From NCBI GenBank assembly GCA_949283205.1, contig CASDSD010000004.1:1-58023 (forward strand): 58,023 nucleotides of DNA, written 5' to 3'. This document shows positions 1 to 8,421 of the stretch, piece by piece. Position 1 is the first letter of the stretch, and each line of letters begins with the position of its first letter. Both the position numbers and the translations under genes were made by a program. Source of the stretch: an uncultured Alistipes sp. Its GTDB lineage: Bacteria > Bacteroidota > Bacteroidia > Bacteroidales > Rikenellaceae. The notes under the pieces were generated by a model. It saw only the letters and a program-made list of their open reading frames with translations. It searched no databases and was not told the DNA's origin.

Positions 1-47
1 CCCGATATCGGGGCGGCCCGCCGGTCATACGCGTATCCGCGGGAAGA

Positions 48-626
48 TTATTCGGGCATCGCAGCATCCTTGACGGCCTTGAGTTTCATGGCCAGCCAGA
101 TGCGGAAGATGCCGTATGCGATCATCGCCGTCGAGAAGAAGGCCACGACGAAGACTCCGCCGAAGATGGGCGAGCTGAAGATGAATATCAGCGAGAAGAC
201 GAAGCTCGCGATGGCCAGGGCGAGCAGCCATCCCCAGCCGCGCACACCCATGGCGTTGAGTTCCGACGCGCCGCCTATGGCCCAGAGCGAGCGCAACATG
301 ATCCAGAAGCCTACGAAATAGACCAGTACGGCGGTAGCCGCAGGTGCCGGGCTCGCAGCCAGCATCACACCCAGAAGCAGGTCGACGATACCTCCCGTGA
401 GGGCCCAGCCCCAGCCGCGCAGACGACGGCGGTTGCCCACGGCAAAGACGATCTCGAAGATACCGCTCACCAGAAATGCCGCGATGAAGAGCATGGTCAA
501 AGCGCCGAGCGTAGCCATGGGCGTGAAAAGACACCATACTCCGAGAATGACGGCCAGCAGGCCGATAATGAGCGACGTCCACCAGTGCCGTACGGCGCCG
601 CGCATCTCCTCTACCAAATCTTTCAT
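48..626 (-). CDS. HdeD-family membrane protein
   Basis: The 192-residue product is almost entirely hydrophobic, with about six membrane segments arranged in pairs. The first runs from about residue 17 to 37 (SLIIGLLAVILGVWCLFTP). Short charged loops such as NRRRLRGWGW separate the pairs. This is the layout of the HdeD/DUF308 family, which in E. coli is linked to acid resistance. In Bacteroidota the role is unknown, so the name is only a family label. The start is the first ATG after a short AT-rich leader near 640-660. It appears to stand alone, downstream of the minus-strand carbohydrate genes. The family is fairly sure; the function is not. Confidence 0.8.
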   Translation of the reverse strand: MKDLVEEMRGAVRHWWTSLIIGLLAVILGVWCLFTPMATLGALTMLFIAAFLVSGIFEIVFAVGNRRRLRGWGWALTGGIVDLLLGVMLAASPAPAATAVLVYFVGFWIMLRSLWAIGGASELNAMGVRGWGWLLALAIASFVFSLIFIFSSPIFGGVFVVAFFSTAMIAYGIFRIWLAMKLKAVKDAAMPE

Positions 627-714
627 AACTGTAACTGTTTAGGTTTCAAAATATCCGTTATCGCCCCATGACGCTGCAAATAACATGCCCGCCCGGCGTG
701 CGGGCGGCGGCGCC

Positions 715-800
715 GCATCCTTGCGACGCAATGTCACCCTCCGCGACAAAGCGGCACGCCGCCCCCGACAAAAAGTCATCCGCACCCCGACAAAAAGTCA
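715..800. repeat. Short intergenic direct repeat
   Basis: The gap between the HdeD-like gene and the DUF1080-PHP gene contains two copies of CCCCGACAAAAAGTCAT, at about 761-777 and 785-801 with small edge differences. The surrounding sequence is C-rich. It lies downstream of the minus-strand terminator at 841-878. No coding function is apparent. Confidence 0.5.
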
Positions 801-840
801 TACCCGCCCTCCGGAAAAACGCCATGCCCGCCCCCCCCCG

Positions 841-878
841 AAAAAAAGGGCGGCGGCACCGTAACGGTACCGCCGCCC
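841..878 (-). terminator. Rho-independent terminator after the DUF1080-PHP gene
   Basis: Read on the minus strand, a 14-base stem (GGGCGGCGGTACCG with CGGTGCCGCCGCCC, one U-G wobble) closes a 3-base loop and is followed by a run of seven T. The wobble is a pair only in minus-strand RNA, which fits its place just past the stop at 897. Confidence 0.85.
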
Positions 879-896
879 GCAGGGGTATGCACCCTC

Positions 897-2330
897 CTAC
901 CACTTGTTATATATGACCACGGGGCGCGACCGGCGCACGCTCATCGAGGGGAACCACATGTCCTCCACCGTGAGACCGCACTCGCGCACCGCATCGAGGC
1001 AATACTCCAGGCGGCCGAAGTCGGCGTCGACGTTGTTCGTGCCGAAGGTGAACTTGATGCCCATATCCTTTGCGCGGCGTATGATGTCGAAGCTCGGGAT
1101 GCGGTAGCGGGCGTTTATCTCGAGCGCTATGTTGTATCGGCGCAGCACCTCCAGCACGCGGTCCACACGCTCCGCCGTCCAGTACCTGTCGTAGTCGGCT
1201 TGCATGTCCTCCGGCAGGAAGGTCGGGTTGGCGTAGATGTCGGCCGGTTCGTTGGTGAGGATCTTCACCGTCTGGTCGACAAGGTGCTCCATGTACTGCT
1301 CTTTGGTTATGCCGTCATAGTGCACCTCCTCGGGGCGGTATATGCGCGAGAGGCGCCCCTTGTGGTCGACGATGGTCATCGCATCCGTAAAGAGGTAGTC
1401 GAAGACCCCCAGCGCCTCCTGCGAGAAGGTCGAGGTCCACTTGCGGCCCTCGCCCTGCACGCCCCGCATGAAGGGCATCTCCTTCACCTCGTCGAAGTAC
1501 TCGTACACCTCCTTGTCGTCGGCAAGCATGCGGCCCACGCCGCCCTCGCCCGCATTCGGCGCCACACCGTAGTTGATGCCGTAGTTCATCGACATGGCGT
1601 GCGCCATCTCCTTCGTCAGGCCCCCCTTCAGGTGGACATGGTAGTCTATGACCGGGAAGCCCTGCTGCTGCAGGCGGATGACGCCGTCCGTCGTCTCATC
1701 CACAACGGCCATCGTGTCGGCCTCGTTGCGGGCATCCTCGCGCAGCCGCACCACGTTCATGTCGCGGAAGGTGACACTCCCCGCAACCCCGCGCAGGGCG
1801 AACAGGCCGTACCCCAGGCGTCGGCCCGCATACTCGTCCGTACGGTATGGCTCCTCCGGCTCCGTATAGCATACCACCTCCGTGCCGGCGATGGCGACGG
1901 TAATGTTGCGGCCGCGCACCGCGACCTCGAAGTCAAACCACTTGCCGTCCTCGGCCAGCGACCGGTAGAGGTTCCGCACCGCCACCAGCGACCCGCTCTT
2001 GCGCGTGCCGTCGATGGGTCCGTTGCGGAAGAGCACCTCGTAGCCCGCCGTGCCGGTGTCGTCCGTATGGAACACGAGGGCGCCCTCCGCCCCGGGCGAA
2101 GTAAAGGCCTGCCCCTTGAGGACGAAGTTGCCGTATTCACCCTCTGCCAGCCACGTCTGCCCCGCCTGCACCGTGATCTCGCTGCCGCGGCTCGCGCCGC
2201 CATCCCTGTTGACGAAACGATCGAGCGGTATCGCCACGTCGTAACGTACACATCCTGCCGCCGCCAGCGTCACCGCCAGCGCCGTGAAGAGGCGCCGTGC
2301 GCCCCTACGCCTTGAATCGAACATTTTCAT
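897..2330 (-). CDS. Lipoprotein with DUF1080 (3-keto-glycoside hydrolase-type) and PHP-like domains
   Basis: The 477-residue product starts with a basic n-region and a lipobox ending at Cys27 (TLAAAGC), so it is probably a lipoprotein. Residues from about 30 to 210 look like the DUF1080 jelly-roll annotated as 3-keto-disaccharide hydrolase (GTAGYEVLFRNGPIDGTRKS, VTFRDMNVVRL). The second half resembles a PHP or amidohydrolase-type metal domain. It has DYHVHL near its start, LEINARYRIP later, and GTNNVD where PHP proteins usually have GSDAH. The ATG at 2330 was preferred because the ATG 36 bases upstream adds residues unlike a signal peptide. It is last in a minus-strand run after GH116 and a clan-A-like glycosidase, so a joint role in glycoside breakdown is likely. 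The substrate is unknown. Confidence 0.75.
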   Translation of the reverse strand: MKMFDSRRRGARRLFTALAVTLAAAGCVRYDVAIPLDRFVNRDGGASRGSEITVQAGQTWLAEGEYGNFVLKGQAFTSPGAEGALVFHTDDTGTAGYEVLFRNGPIDGTRKSGSLVAVRNLYRSLAEDGKWFDFEVAVRGRNITVAIAGTEVVCYTEPEEPYRTDEYAGRRLGYGLFALRGVAGSVTFRDMNVVRLREDARNEADTMAVVDETTDGVIRLQQQGFPVIDYHVHLKGGLTKEMAHAMSMNYGINYGVAPNAGEGGVGRMLADDKEVYEYFDEVKEMPFMRGVQGEGRKWTSTFSQEALGVFDYLFTDAMTIVDHKGRLSRIYRPEEVHYDGITKEQYMEHLVDQTVKILTNEPADIYANPTFLPEDMQADYDRYWTAERVDRVLEVLRRYNIALEINARYRIPSFDIIRRAKDMGIKFTFGTNNVDADFGRLEYCLDAVRECGLTVEDMWFPSMSVRRSRPVVIYNKW

Positions 2331-2382
2331 ACAGATTATTATTGCATTTATACATTGCCCTTGCATACCCTGAACAATATCG

Positions 2383-3750
2383 CTAACGGCGCAGCTCCAC
2401 GATCAGAGGGCCGTCGCTCACGGTGAGCACGACCTCGTCCGCACGCCGCTCCGTGCGCAGCGGCTCCGTCCCCTCCACGGGATCGTACACCGCAATGCGG
2501 CCATAGCGCCGCGGCAGCCGCACCGTCACCACGTCCCCGCCCTCGACGCGCTCGCCCCACACCACGAGCCACAGCGACCCGTCGCTCTTCGCCAGCAGCA
2601 GGTCATGCACCGTCGCGGGCTGCGGCGCGATCTCATAGCCGAGGTCCGGCAGCCGCCGCGCAGGACGGTCGTCGTGCAGGATCGACGTGAGGTTGTGCAG
2701 GCAGTCGGCCGCCATACGCTTGGTGGTGTAGTCCGAACCGTAGAATCCGAAGCGCCCGTCGCCGTCGTCGATGAACTCGTATATGAAGGTCTTCGACCAG
2801 CCGCGCGCGAACTGCGCCAGGTAGACGTTCATGTAGTTGTGCGCCTGCACGCTCTCGGTGATGGCGCCGTCGCAGTCGCCCACGCGCACGCCCGTCTCCG
2901 TCGTCACGCGCGGCAGCGTGTCGAGCTGCCCCTGCGCATAGCCCTCGAAGCCCTGCCGCCACGTGCGGCCGAAGTTGCCGTAGAGACCGTCGGCACGGCA
3001 CTCCGGCGTCGGGTCGGCGGCGTTCCACACCTGGTTGTCGTGCGGCGCGCCCGGCCAGCTCGGATGGTACATGTAGTTGTGGCAGTTGGCGTAGTCGGCA
3101 TATCGCGTACCGGCGGGCATGAGGCACTGCGCCCCCTCGGGTATCTCCAGGAACTGCAGGCCGCAGTCGTCGGTCTGCGCCCCCATCTCGCTCGAGCTGT
3201 AGACGGGGTACCCCTTCAGCTCCGGGTCGTCCTTCACTGCCGCGTAGAGGTCACGCTGCATGCGCGCCACGGGCAGCCACGACAGCTCGCGCCCCCCGGC
3301 CTCGCCGCCATAGACCACGCCGCCGAAGTTGTTGGGTTCGTTGGGGCCCTCCACGGCCACCAGCGCCCCCGCCGCGTGCAGCTCCCGCGCCGCGCGTATC
3401 GTCGCCTCGACACATCCGTCGCGGGCGCCGCTGCCCGGGCCGAAGACAACGCCCACACCCGCCTCGCGGTGCAGCAGCAACAGCCCCGACATGTCGTAGT
3501 TGCCGTCGGCGGCGTCGCGCACGTTGCGCACGCCCGCATATCGCAGCAGGGGCGCTATGCGGGCCGCATCGTCGCCGTGCTGGATATGGACGCACACCCC
3601 GATCGAGTTGAGAAAGTCCCACGCGGCGGCCGCCTGACGCGGAGCTGCATCGCCCCTCTCCCCGGCGGCGGCATCCGACGCCGCAACACCGCCCGCAACC
3701 GCAGCCGCAACGACAGCCGCGGCAACCCGTATCATCGCAGAAAACTTCAT
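2383..3750 (-). CDS. Secreted TIM-barrel glycoside hydrolase, clan A-like
   Basis: The 455-residue protein has a signal peptide ([20 protein letters not shown]). Two motifs fit retaining clan-A glycosidases. GPNEPNN in the middle of the barrel would carry the acid/base glutamate, and RVTTETGVRV further on would carry the nucleophile. A histidine-rich stretch (NCHNYMYHPSWPG) lies between them, and the C-terminus looks like a small beta domain. I cannot assign a CAZy family. The start at the internal ATG (3750) places the signal peptide at the N-terminus; the ATG 12 bases upstream would add MVGI. It lies between GH116 and the DUF1080-PHP gene with short gaps, which suggests co-transcription. 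Confidence 0.75.
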   Translation of the reverse strand: MKFSAMIRVAAAVVAAAVAGGVAASDAAAGERGDAAPRQAAAAWDFLNSIGVCVHIQHGDDAARIAPLLRYAGVRNVRDAADGNYDMSGLLLLHREAGVGVVFGPGSGARDGCVEATIRAARELHAAGALVAVEGPNEPNNFGGVVYGGEAGGRELSWLPVARMQRDLYAAVKDDPELKGYPVYSSSEMGAQTDDCGLQFLEIPEGAQCLMPAGTRYADYANCHNYMYHPSWPGAPHDNQVWNAADPTPECRADGLYGNFGRTWRQGFEGYAQGQLDTLPRVTTETGVRVGDCDGAITESVQAHNYMNVYLAQFARGWSKTFIYEFIDDGDGRFGFYGSDYTTKRMAADCLHNLTSILHDDRPARRLPDLGYEIAPQPATVHDLLLAKSDGSLWLVVWGERVEGGDVVTVRLPRRYGRIAVYDPVEGTEPLRTERRADEVVLTVSDGPLIVELRR

Positions 3751-3798
3751 AATGCCAACCATATTCGTTTTACAAATTCACCTCTCACGGATTCTCCT

Positions 3799-6348
3799 TC
3801 ACAGCTTCACCGTGCGCCGCTCGCCCGCCGCAAGGGAGAAGTCGCGCAGGCGCACCGTGCGGTCCCCCGCGCGCAGCGTCCTCAGGTCGAGGCTCCCCTC
3901 GCACACCTCCAATGTGACCTCGCTGTCCGAAACCTCGCACACGCCCCACGCGTAGCCGTTGCTCCAGAAGTAGCGGCCCGGCCGCGACGTAAAGCCCATC
4001 GAGCGGTCCACACCCGAGTAACTGAATCCCGACAGCGCCAGCACGGCGCCCCAGCTGGCCATCGAGCGGGCATAGTGGTGCCCGCACTCGGGTTCGCTGA
4101 AGGGGTTGCGGCGCGCCCCGTCGAAACGCTCGCGGATGGCGCCGATGCACTTCAGCCCCTCGTCCACCATACCTTCGTATATCATCCCCACGGCGGCGCA
4201 GTACTCGAAGCCCGTCATCGACTCGGCGAAGTAGGGAAAGGGTATCTCCAGACGCCCCCGCGGCCACGACGCCATCACCAGGCCCGACTCGCCCGCCGTG
4301 ACGTAGGTGCGCATGTTGTTGAAGAGGTGGCCGAAGTCCTCGACATAGTTGTATCGCATGACGCTCTGCAGCGCGCTGCGCACATGCTCCGGTTCGGCCA
4401 GGTAGCCCAGCGAGCAGATGTGGGCCATGTACTGTCCCACCATCTGGTCGACGAGGCACCCGCGCCCCAACTGGTAGGGCGGCACCGCCGTCTGCGGGTC
4501 GTCCATGTCTATGAATTCGAACGTCTCGGGGTCCGTTATGCGATGCTCGTAATACTCGCCGTTGAAGAGGTTTTCGTCCATCCATCGGCTGCCCCGCTCG
4601 AAAAGGTCTCGGCACTCGCGTGCAAAGGCGCGGTCGCCCATCGCCCGCGCCATCTCTTCGGCCGCGCGCAGCGCCCCCATGTACCAGAAGCCCATCTGCG
4701 GGTTGGGGCCGAAGTAGTTCACGTCCATCGTATTGTGCTGCGAGCCCTCCATCACGCCGTCGCGGTTGCCGTCCCAGCCCCGCTCGGCCCACGCATAGGA
4801 GAGCACACGCTTCACCCGCTCCCAGTTCGCCGCCAGGAAGCCGTTGTCGCCCGAGAGCTGCCACTCGCGATACATCTTCATCACGCACCCCATCTGGCCG
4901 TCTGCCGCGGCGGCCGCGCCGTCGGCGGCGGTGGAGAGGGGCAGCGCGGCGCGGAAGTTCATCAGGCCGTCCTCACGCGTGGCATAGTTGAGCTCCACGT
5001 CGCGCATCGTGCGCGCCAGCCCGCCGAAGAGGAAGGGCGTCGCCATCTCGTAGTTCCAGACGTGGGTGCAGGAGCCCATGCACGAGCCGTAACGGTCCAT
5101 AACCCCCTCCCACCCCATCAGGTGGCCGCTCGGCAGGCGGAACACCGTCTGCGACCGCAGCACCGAGAGGTTGAACAGCGCCGCCTCCTTCACGCAGTCG
5201 GGATACGACGACGAGAGCATCGCCTCCACGAAGGCTATCGTGCGCCGCTCCAGCTCCGGCATGCGCGGCACGATCGCCCCGGCAGCGGCCCACGCGTCGG
5301 CGTAGAGACCGCTGTAATAGTTGCCCTCCACGCGCGACGACCACGCCACACGGTTGGGGAAGTTCCACGTCAGGAAAAAGACATACGAACGGCTCTCGCC
5401 CGCAGGGATACGCCGCAGCACCGCCAGCGCCCCGACAGGGTCATCCTCCGTGACGGGCTCCGTGCGCTCCGTGAGGCGGCCGTCGGCGCTGAAGTCGTCC
5501 CAGAAGTCGAGCATCGAGTTGCTCCAGTCGTTCCGCCGCGTCGAGGTGCGGTAGCTCACCTCCCCCTCGGTGGTGGTTACAAGAGCCATCGTGCCCCATG
5601 CGGGATCGCCCTTGTCCACGCCGTCGGAATACATGTATATGCCGCGGAACGTATCGCCCTCGCGGTATTCGTTACGGTTTGCCGCAGCCCCCGTGGGGAC
5701 GTAGTCGCCCTTCCAGTCGGTATGGAAACGGCTCCCGTCCTTGCCGATGAAGTTGCGCAGGCACCCGCATACGGCAACATCCATGTCCCTGTCGGAGGTG
5801 TTCTCCACCTCGTAGACCAGCACCGCAACCGGCAGCGAGCTCGCGTCGGCATCGCCCGGCACAAGCGGGTTGAAGCCCCGCACCGTCACGCGGAGCGGTA
5901 CGCCCCCATCCGACAGGTGCGCCTGCCCGAAGGGATAGGCCGCATCGAACGACGCAGCCCCGAAACGCGGCAGTCCGTGATGGTTCACCGGACGCCCCTC
6001 GTAGTGGAGCTTCTCGTGGTCATAGAGCGGCCCCGCCGCCAGCAGCGTCGTCGCCGCGCCGCCCTCGGGCGCCGCATATATCGCGAAGAAGGGGGCGTCG
6101 TTGCCCGTGGTGACGGTGCTGTACCCCTTCGCCGGCACGTTCATGATCTCCCAGTCGCGCAGCTCCCCGCGCCCGCCCAGCGAGACCGTCCCCGTGCCTA
6201 TGCCGCCCAGCGGCAGCGCGATACGGTAGAGGTGATCCCCGTCGTAATGTTTCAGCACCGGCCACGCCGCCGGCTCCCACTCTCCGGCCGCCGCCGCACA
6301 CCAGCACACGGCCGCCGCGGCAGCAATTGCAAGTCTCTTCATCTCCAT
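3799..6348 (-). CDS. GH116 family glycoside hydrolase, secreted
   Basis: The 849-residue product has a short signal peptide (KRLAIAAAAAVCWCAAAAGE). An N-terminal beta domain (LPLGGIGTGTVSLGGRGEL near residues 45-65) and a C-terminal alpha/alpha barrel follow, as in GH116 enzymes such as the human bile acid beta-glucosidase GBA2 and Thermoanaerobacterium TxGH116. The motif QHNTMDVNYFGP contains Asp542, which aligns by pattern with the family acid/base aspartate (T-x-D). Known activities include beta-glucosidase, beta-xylosidase and N-acetylglucosaminidase; the sequence does not show which applies. The start may be Met1 or Met3. It is probably the first gene of the three-enzyme minus-strand group. 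No SusC/SusD pair is nearby. Confidence 0.9.
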   Translation of the reverse strand: MEMKRLAIAAAAAVCWCAAAAGEWEPAAWPVLKHYDGDHLYRIALPLGGIGTGTVSLGGRGELRDWEIMNVPAKGYSTVTTGNDAPFFAIYAAPEGGAATTLLAAGPLYDHEKLHYEGRPVNHHGLPRFGAASFDAAYPFGQAHLSDGGVPLRVTVRGFNPLVPGDADASSLPVAVLVYEVENTSDRDMDVAVCGCLRNFIGKDGSRFHTDWKGDYVPTGAAANRNEYREGDTFRGIYMYSDGVDKGDPAWGTMALVTTTEGEVSYRTSTRRNDWSNSMLDFWDDFSADGRLTERTEPVTEDDPVGALAVLRRIPAGESRSYVFFLTWNFPNRVAWSSRVEGNYYSGLYADAWAAAGAIVPRMPELERRTIAFVEAMLSSSYPDCVKEAALFNLSVLRSQTVFRLPSGHLMGWEGVMDRYGSCMGSCTHVWNYEMATPFLFGGLARTMRDVELNYATREDGLMNFRAALPLSTAADGAAAAADGQMGCVMKMYREWQLSGDNGFLAANWERVKRVLSYAWAERGWDGNRDGVMEGSQHNTMDVNYFGPNPQMGFWYMGALRAAEEMARAMGDRAFARECRDLFERGSRWMDENLFNGEYYEHRITDPETFEFIDMDDPQTAVPPYQLGRGCLVDQMVGQYMAHICSLGYLAEPEHVRSALQSVMRYNYVEDFGHLFNNMRTYVTAGESGLVMASWPRGRLEIPFPYFAESMTGFEYCAAVGMIYEGMVDEGLKCIGAIRERFDGARRNPFSEPECGHHYARSMASWGAVLALSGFSYSGVDRSMGFTSRPGRYFWSNGYAWGVCEVSDSEVTLEVCEGSLDLRTLRAGDRTVRLRDFSLAAGERRTVKL

Positions 6349-6453
6349 AACGGTAATAAGCAGTATAGGTTGTTTCGTTGTCCGTCCCCTACGGCACGCA
6401 CCCCCGCGCCCGCCGAAGCGGCAAGGCCCATCCCGCAGGCCGGAGGTCCGCGG

Positions 6454-6993
6454 CTATCTCTCCGCCGGCGTCTCCTCGGCCGTCGCGGCCGCCGCCTGCG
6501 AAGAACTCTGTTCCGCGGCCGCCGCTGCCGCAGCCGCCGCCTCCTCGTCGATCACGAAGTCGGCGATATCCATCTCGGCATTGCGCGGGAAGGCCTTCGG
6601 GAAGACCGACCGGATGCGCCCCAGCTCGATGATCGCCTCCTCCATCGTCAGGTAACGCCCCACCGACACCGTGAACCACGGATTCTCGTACGTCACGTCG
6701 ATGTCGATCCCCTTGAAGTTCTCCTCGAAGGTCTCCTTCGCCTCGACGGCATTCTCGCGCGCCTGCTGCGAGTTGTCAAACAGGATCACTATCGTATAGC
6801 CGTTTACCTTCGTACGCTTGGCCCGCTGCTCCACGGCACGTATCGCCGCCGCGGCATCCTCCGTCTCGGTCACACGCACCGCATCGCGCCCCGTCGCCAG
6901 CTGGCGCCGCAACGCCGCAATCTCCTGCGCGCAGCCATCGTATGCCCACAGGGCACACACCGCCGCAACAATAATAATGACAAGTCTTTTCAT
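6454..6993 (-). CDS. Exported SPOR-domain-like protein
   Basis: The 179-residue product begins with a hydrophobic signal (LVIIIVAAVCALWAYDG). The centre, about residues 65-140, has the pattern of a SPOR peptidoglycan-binding fold: NGYTIVILFDNSQQ, then WFTVSVGRYLTMEEAIIELG. In the SPOR family the YxVxVGxF strand and following helix are typical. The C-terminus is a low-complexity run of Ala, Glu and Ser. A role at the cell wall is plausible but not shown. It sits between GH116 and a lipoprotein gene on the same strand. Confidence 0.6.
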   Translation of the reverse strand: MKRLVIIIVAAVCALWAYDGCAQEIAALRRQLATGRDAVRVTETEDAAAAIRAVEQRAKRTKVNGYTIVILFDNSQQARENAVEAKETFEENFKGIDIDVTYENPWFTVSVGRYLTMEEAIIELGRIRSVFPKAFPRNAEMDIADFVIDEEAAAAAAAAAEQSSSQAAAATAEETPAER

Positions 6994-7014
6994 CGTATTA
7001 TCCTTTTCTTTACA

Positions 7015-7635
7015 CTATTCCCAACTCCTTACGTTCGTTGCGCTCGCCCCGTTCCGATCCTGCGGCTCCGCCCCGCGGCGGGGCTGTTCCGGCGCCGCAG
7101 CACCCTCCCCCGACGCTCCCGACACCCTGTCGAGCACCTGCCAGAGGTGCTGCAGCTCCTCCCCGGAGAGCATCCCGTCCAGAGTCTCGGGGTCCGCGTC
7201 CACACTTCCGCGCCATGCGCCGCGCCGCAGCGACAACTCCCAGTCCACGGACACCGCCGCAGCATCGCGCCGCGCTATGGCCGAACGCAGCGACAGTGCC
7301 GAGGCATTGCGCGCAATCCGCAGGCGCACCGTCACCCGCACCCGCCACTGCCCGTGGCCGGGGATGCGCACACGCTCCCCCAGCACCAGCACCGCGGCAC
7401 GGCCGCCGCCGCACATTACGCGCAGCCGCCCGCCGCGCAACACCACCGCCCCACCCGGATTGTCGACCGTGAGCCGCACCGTCATGCCCGAGGGCCATCC
7501 CGCATCCTCCGCCGACGGCATGGGCCACTCGGTCTCCAGAATCTCAAAGCCCGAAACGGCAGGCAACCGCCGCGTCCCGCCGCAGCCCGCCAGCAGCAGT
7601 ACCGCCGCCACAAATGTCAAAAACCGCACTGCCAT
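7015..7635 (-). CDS. Putative lipoprotein of unknown function
   Basis: The 206-residue product has a clear lipobox ending at Cys18 (VAAVLLLAGC). The body is beta-rich, with VRLTVDNPGG near residue 52. That echoes LEA14/WHy-type domains, but the match is weak. The C-terminal 40 residues are low-complexity and probably disordered. It starts five bases past the menG stop on the same strand, so it is likely co-transcribed with menG. No specific function can be given. Confidence 0.6.
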   Translation of the reverse strand: MAVRFLTFVAAVLLLAGCGGTRRLPAVSGFEILETEWPMPSAEDAGWPSGMTVRLTVDNPGGAVVLRGGRLRVMCGGGRAAVLVLGERVRIPGHGQWRVRVTVRLRIARNASALSLRSAIARRDAAAVSVDWELSLRRGAWRGSVDADPETLDGMLSGEELQHLWQVLDRVSGASGEGAAAPEQPRRGAEPQDRNGASATNVRSWE

Positions 7636-7639
7636 CTGT

Positions 7640-8362
7640 CTATGCCTTGTATCCGATATATATCTGCGCTATGCCGAGGCAGAGCGAACGCCGGCGGCAC
7701 TCCGTAAAGCCCACGCCGCGCATGATCTCCAGGAAGCGTTCCGGCCCCGGGAACTCCTCGATCGAGGCCGGCAGGTATCCGTAGGCCGCCTTGTCCCGCG
7801 AGACGAGCCCGCCCACGGGACGCAGGATCTTGTCCGAGTAGAACGAATATGCCCACCGCACCAGAGGGTTGCGCGGCGTCGAGAACTCCAGGATCACCGC
7901 CTGCCCGCCGCGCCGCAGCACACGCAGCGCCTCCGAAAGCCCCGCCTCCATGTTGCCGAAGTTGCGCACGCCGAAGGCCACCGTCACGGCATCCACCGCC
8001 CCGTCGCCCAGGTCGAGCCGCTCGGCATCGCCCTGATACAACGCCACATGGTCGTCCAGGCCCTGGCGCCGCACCTTCTCCGACGCCTCCGCAAGCATCT
8101 TCTCCGACAGGTCGACCCCCATCACACGCGCCTGCGGGATGCGCTGCGCCATCAGTATGGCCAGGTCGCCCGTACCCGTGGCAAGGTCGAGGATATGGCG
8201 CGGCCGCCCGCGGCGCACGATGCGCATCACGCGACGACGCCACACGCGGTCGATCGACAACGACAATATGTGGTTCAGGCGGTCGTATGTGGGCGCGATG
8301 TTGTCGAACATGCGCTTCACCTCCTCCTTCTTGCCCGCTCCGGGCGTATTGTATGGTTTCAT
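7640..8362 (-). CDS. menG: Demethylmenaquinone methyltransferase MenG/UbiE
   Basis: The 240-residue class I methyltransferase shows the UbiE/MenG signature. The N-terminus has KKEEVKRMFDNIAPTYDRLN, the SAM-binding loop is LDLATGTGDLAI, and VTVAFGVRNFGN is a family hallmark. It uses S-adenosylmethionine to methylate demethylmenaquinone, the last step of menaquinone synthesis. Menaquinone is the expected quinone in Bacteroidales, so MenG is preferred over UbiE. The ATG at 8362 (MKPYNTPG) was chosen over one nine codons upstream because it follows a purine-rich AAAGAGAGAT and gives the usual family N-terminus. Confidence 0.93.
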   Translation of the reverse strand: MKPYNTPGAGKKEEVKRMFDNIAPTYDRLNHILSLSIDRVWRRRVMRIVRRGRPRHILDLATGTGDLAILMAQRIPQARVMGVDLSEKMLAEASEKVRRQGLDDHVALYQGDAERLDLGDGAVDAVTVAFGVRNFGNMEAGLSEALRVLRRGGQAVILEFSTPRNPLVRWAYSFYSDKILRPVGGLVSRDKAAYGYLPASIEEFPGPERFLEIMRGVGFTECRRRSLCLGIAQIYIGYKA

Positions 8363-8421
8363 ATCTCTCTTTAAGTTTCGTTTCTTCACATCGGTTCACC
8401 CCCCTCCGTGCGGCCGTGCCG

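Noticed and set aside
2605-7707. A 1,700-codon open frame on the plus strand
   Set aside because: It is antisense to five well-supported minus-strand genes and has Arg/His/Val-rich composition typical of high-G+C shadows.
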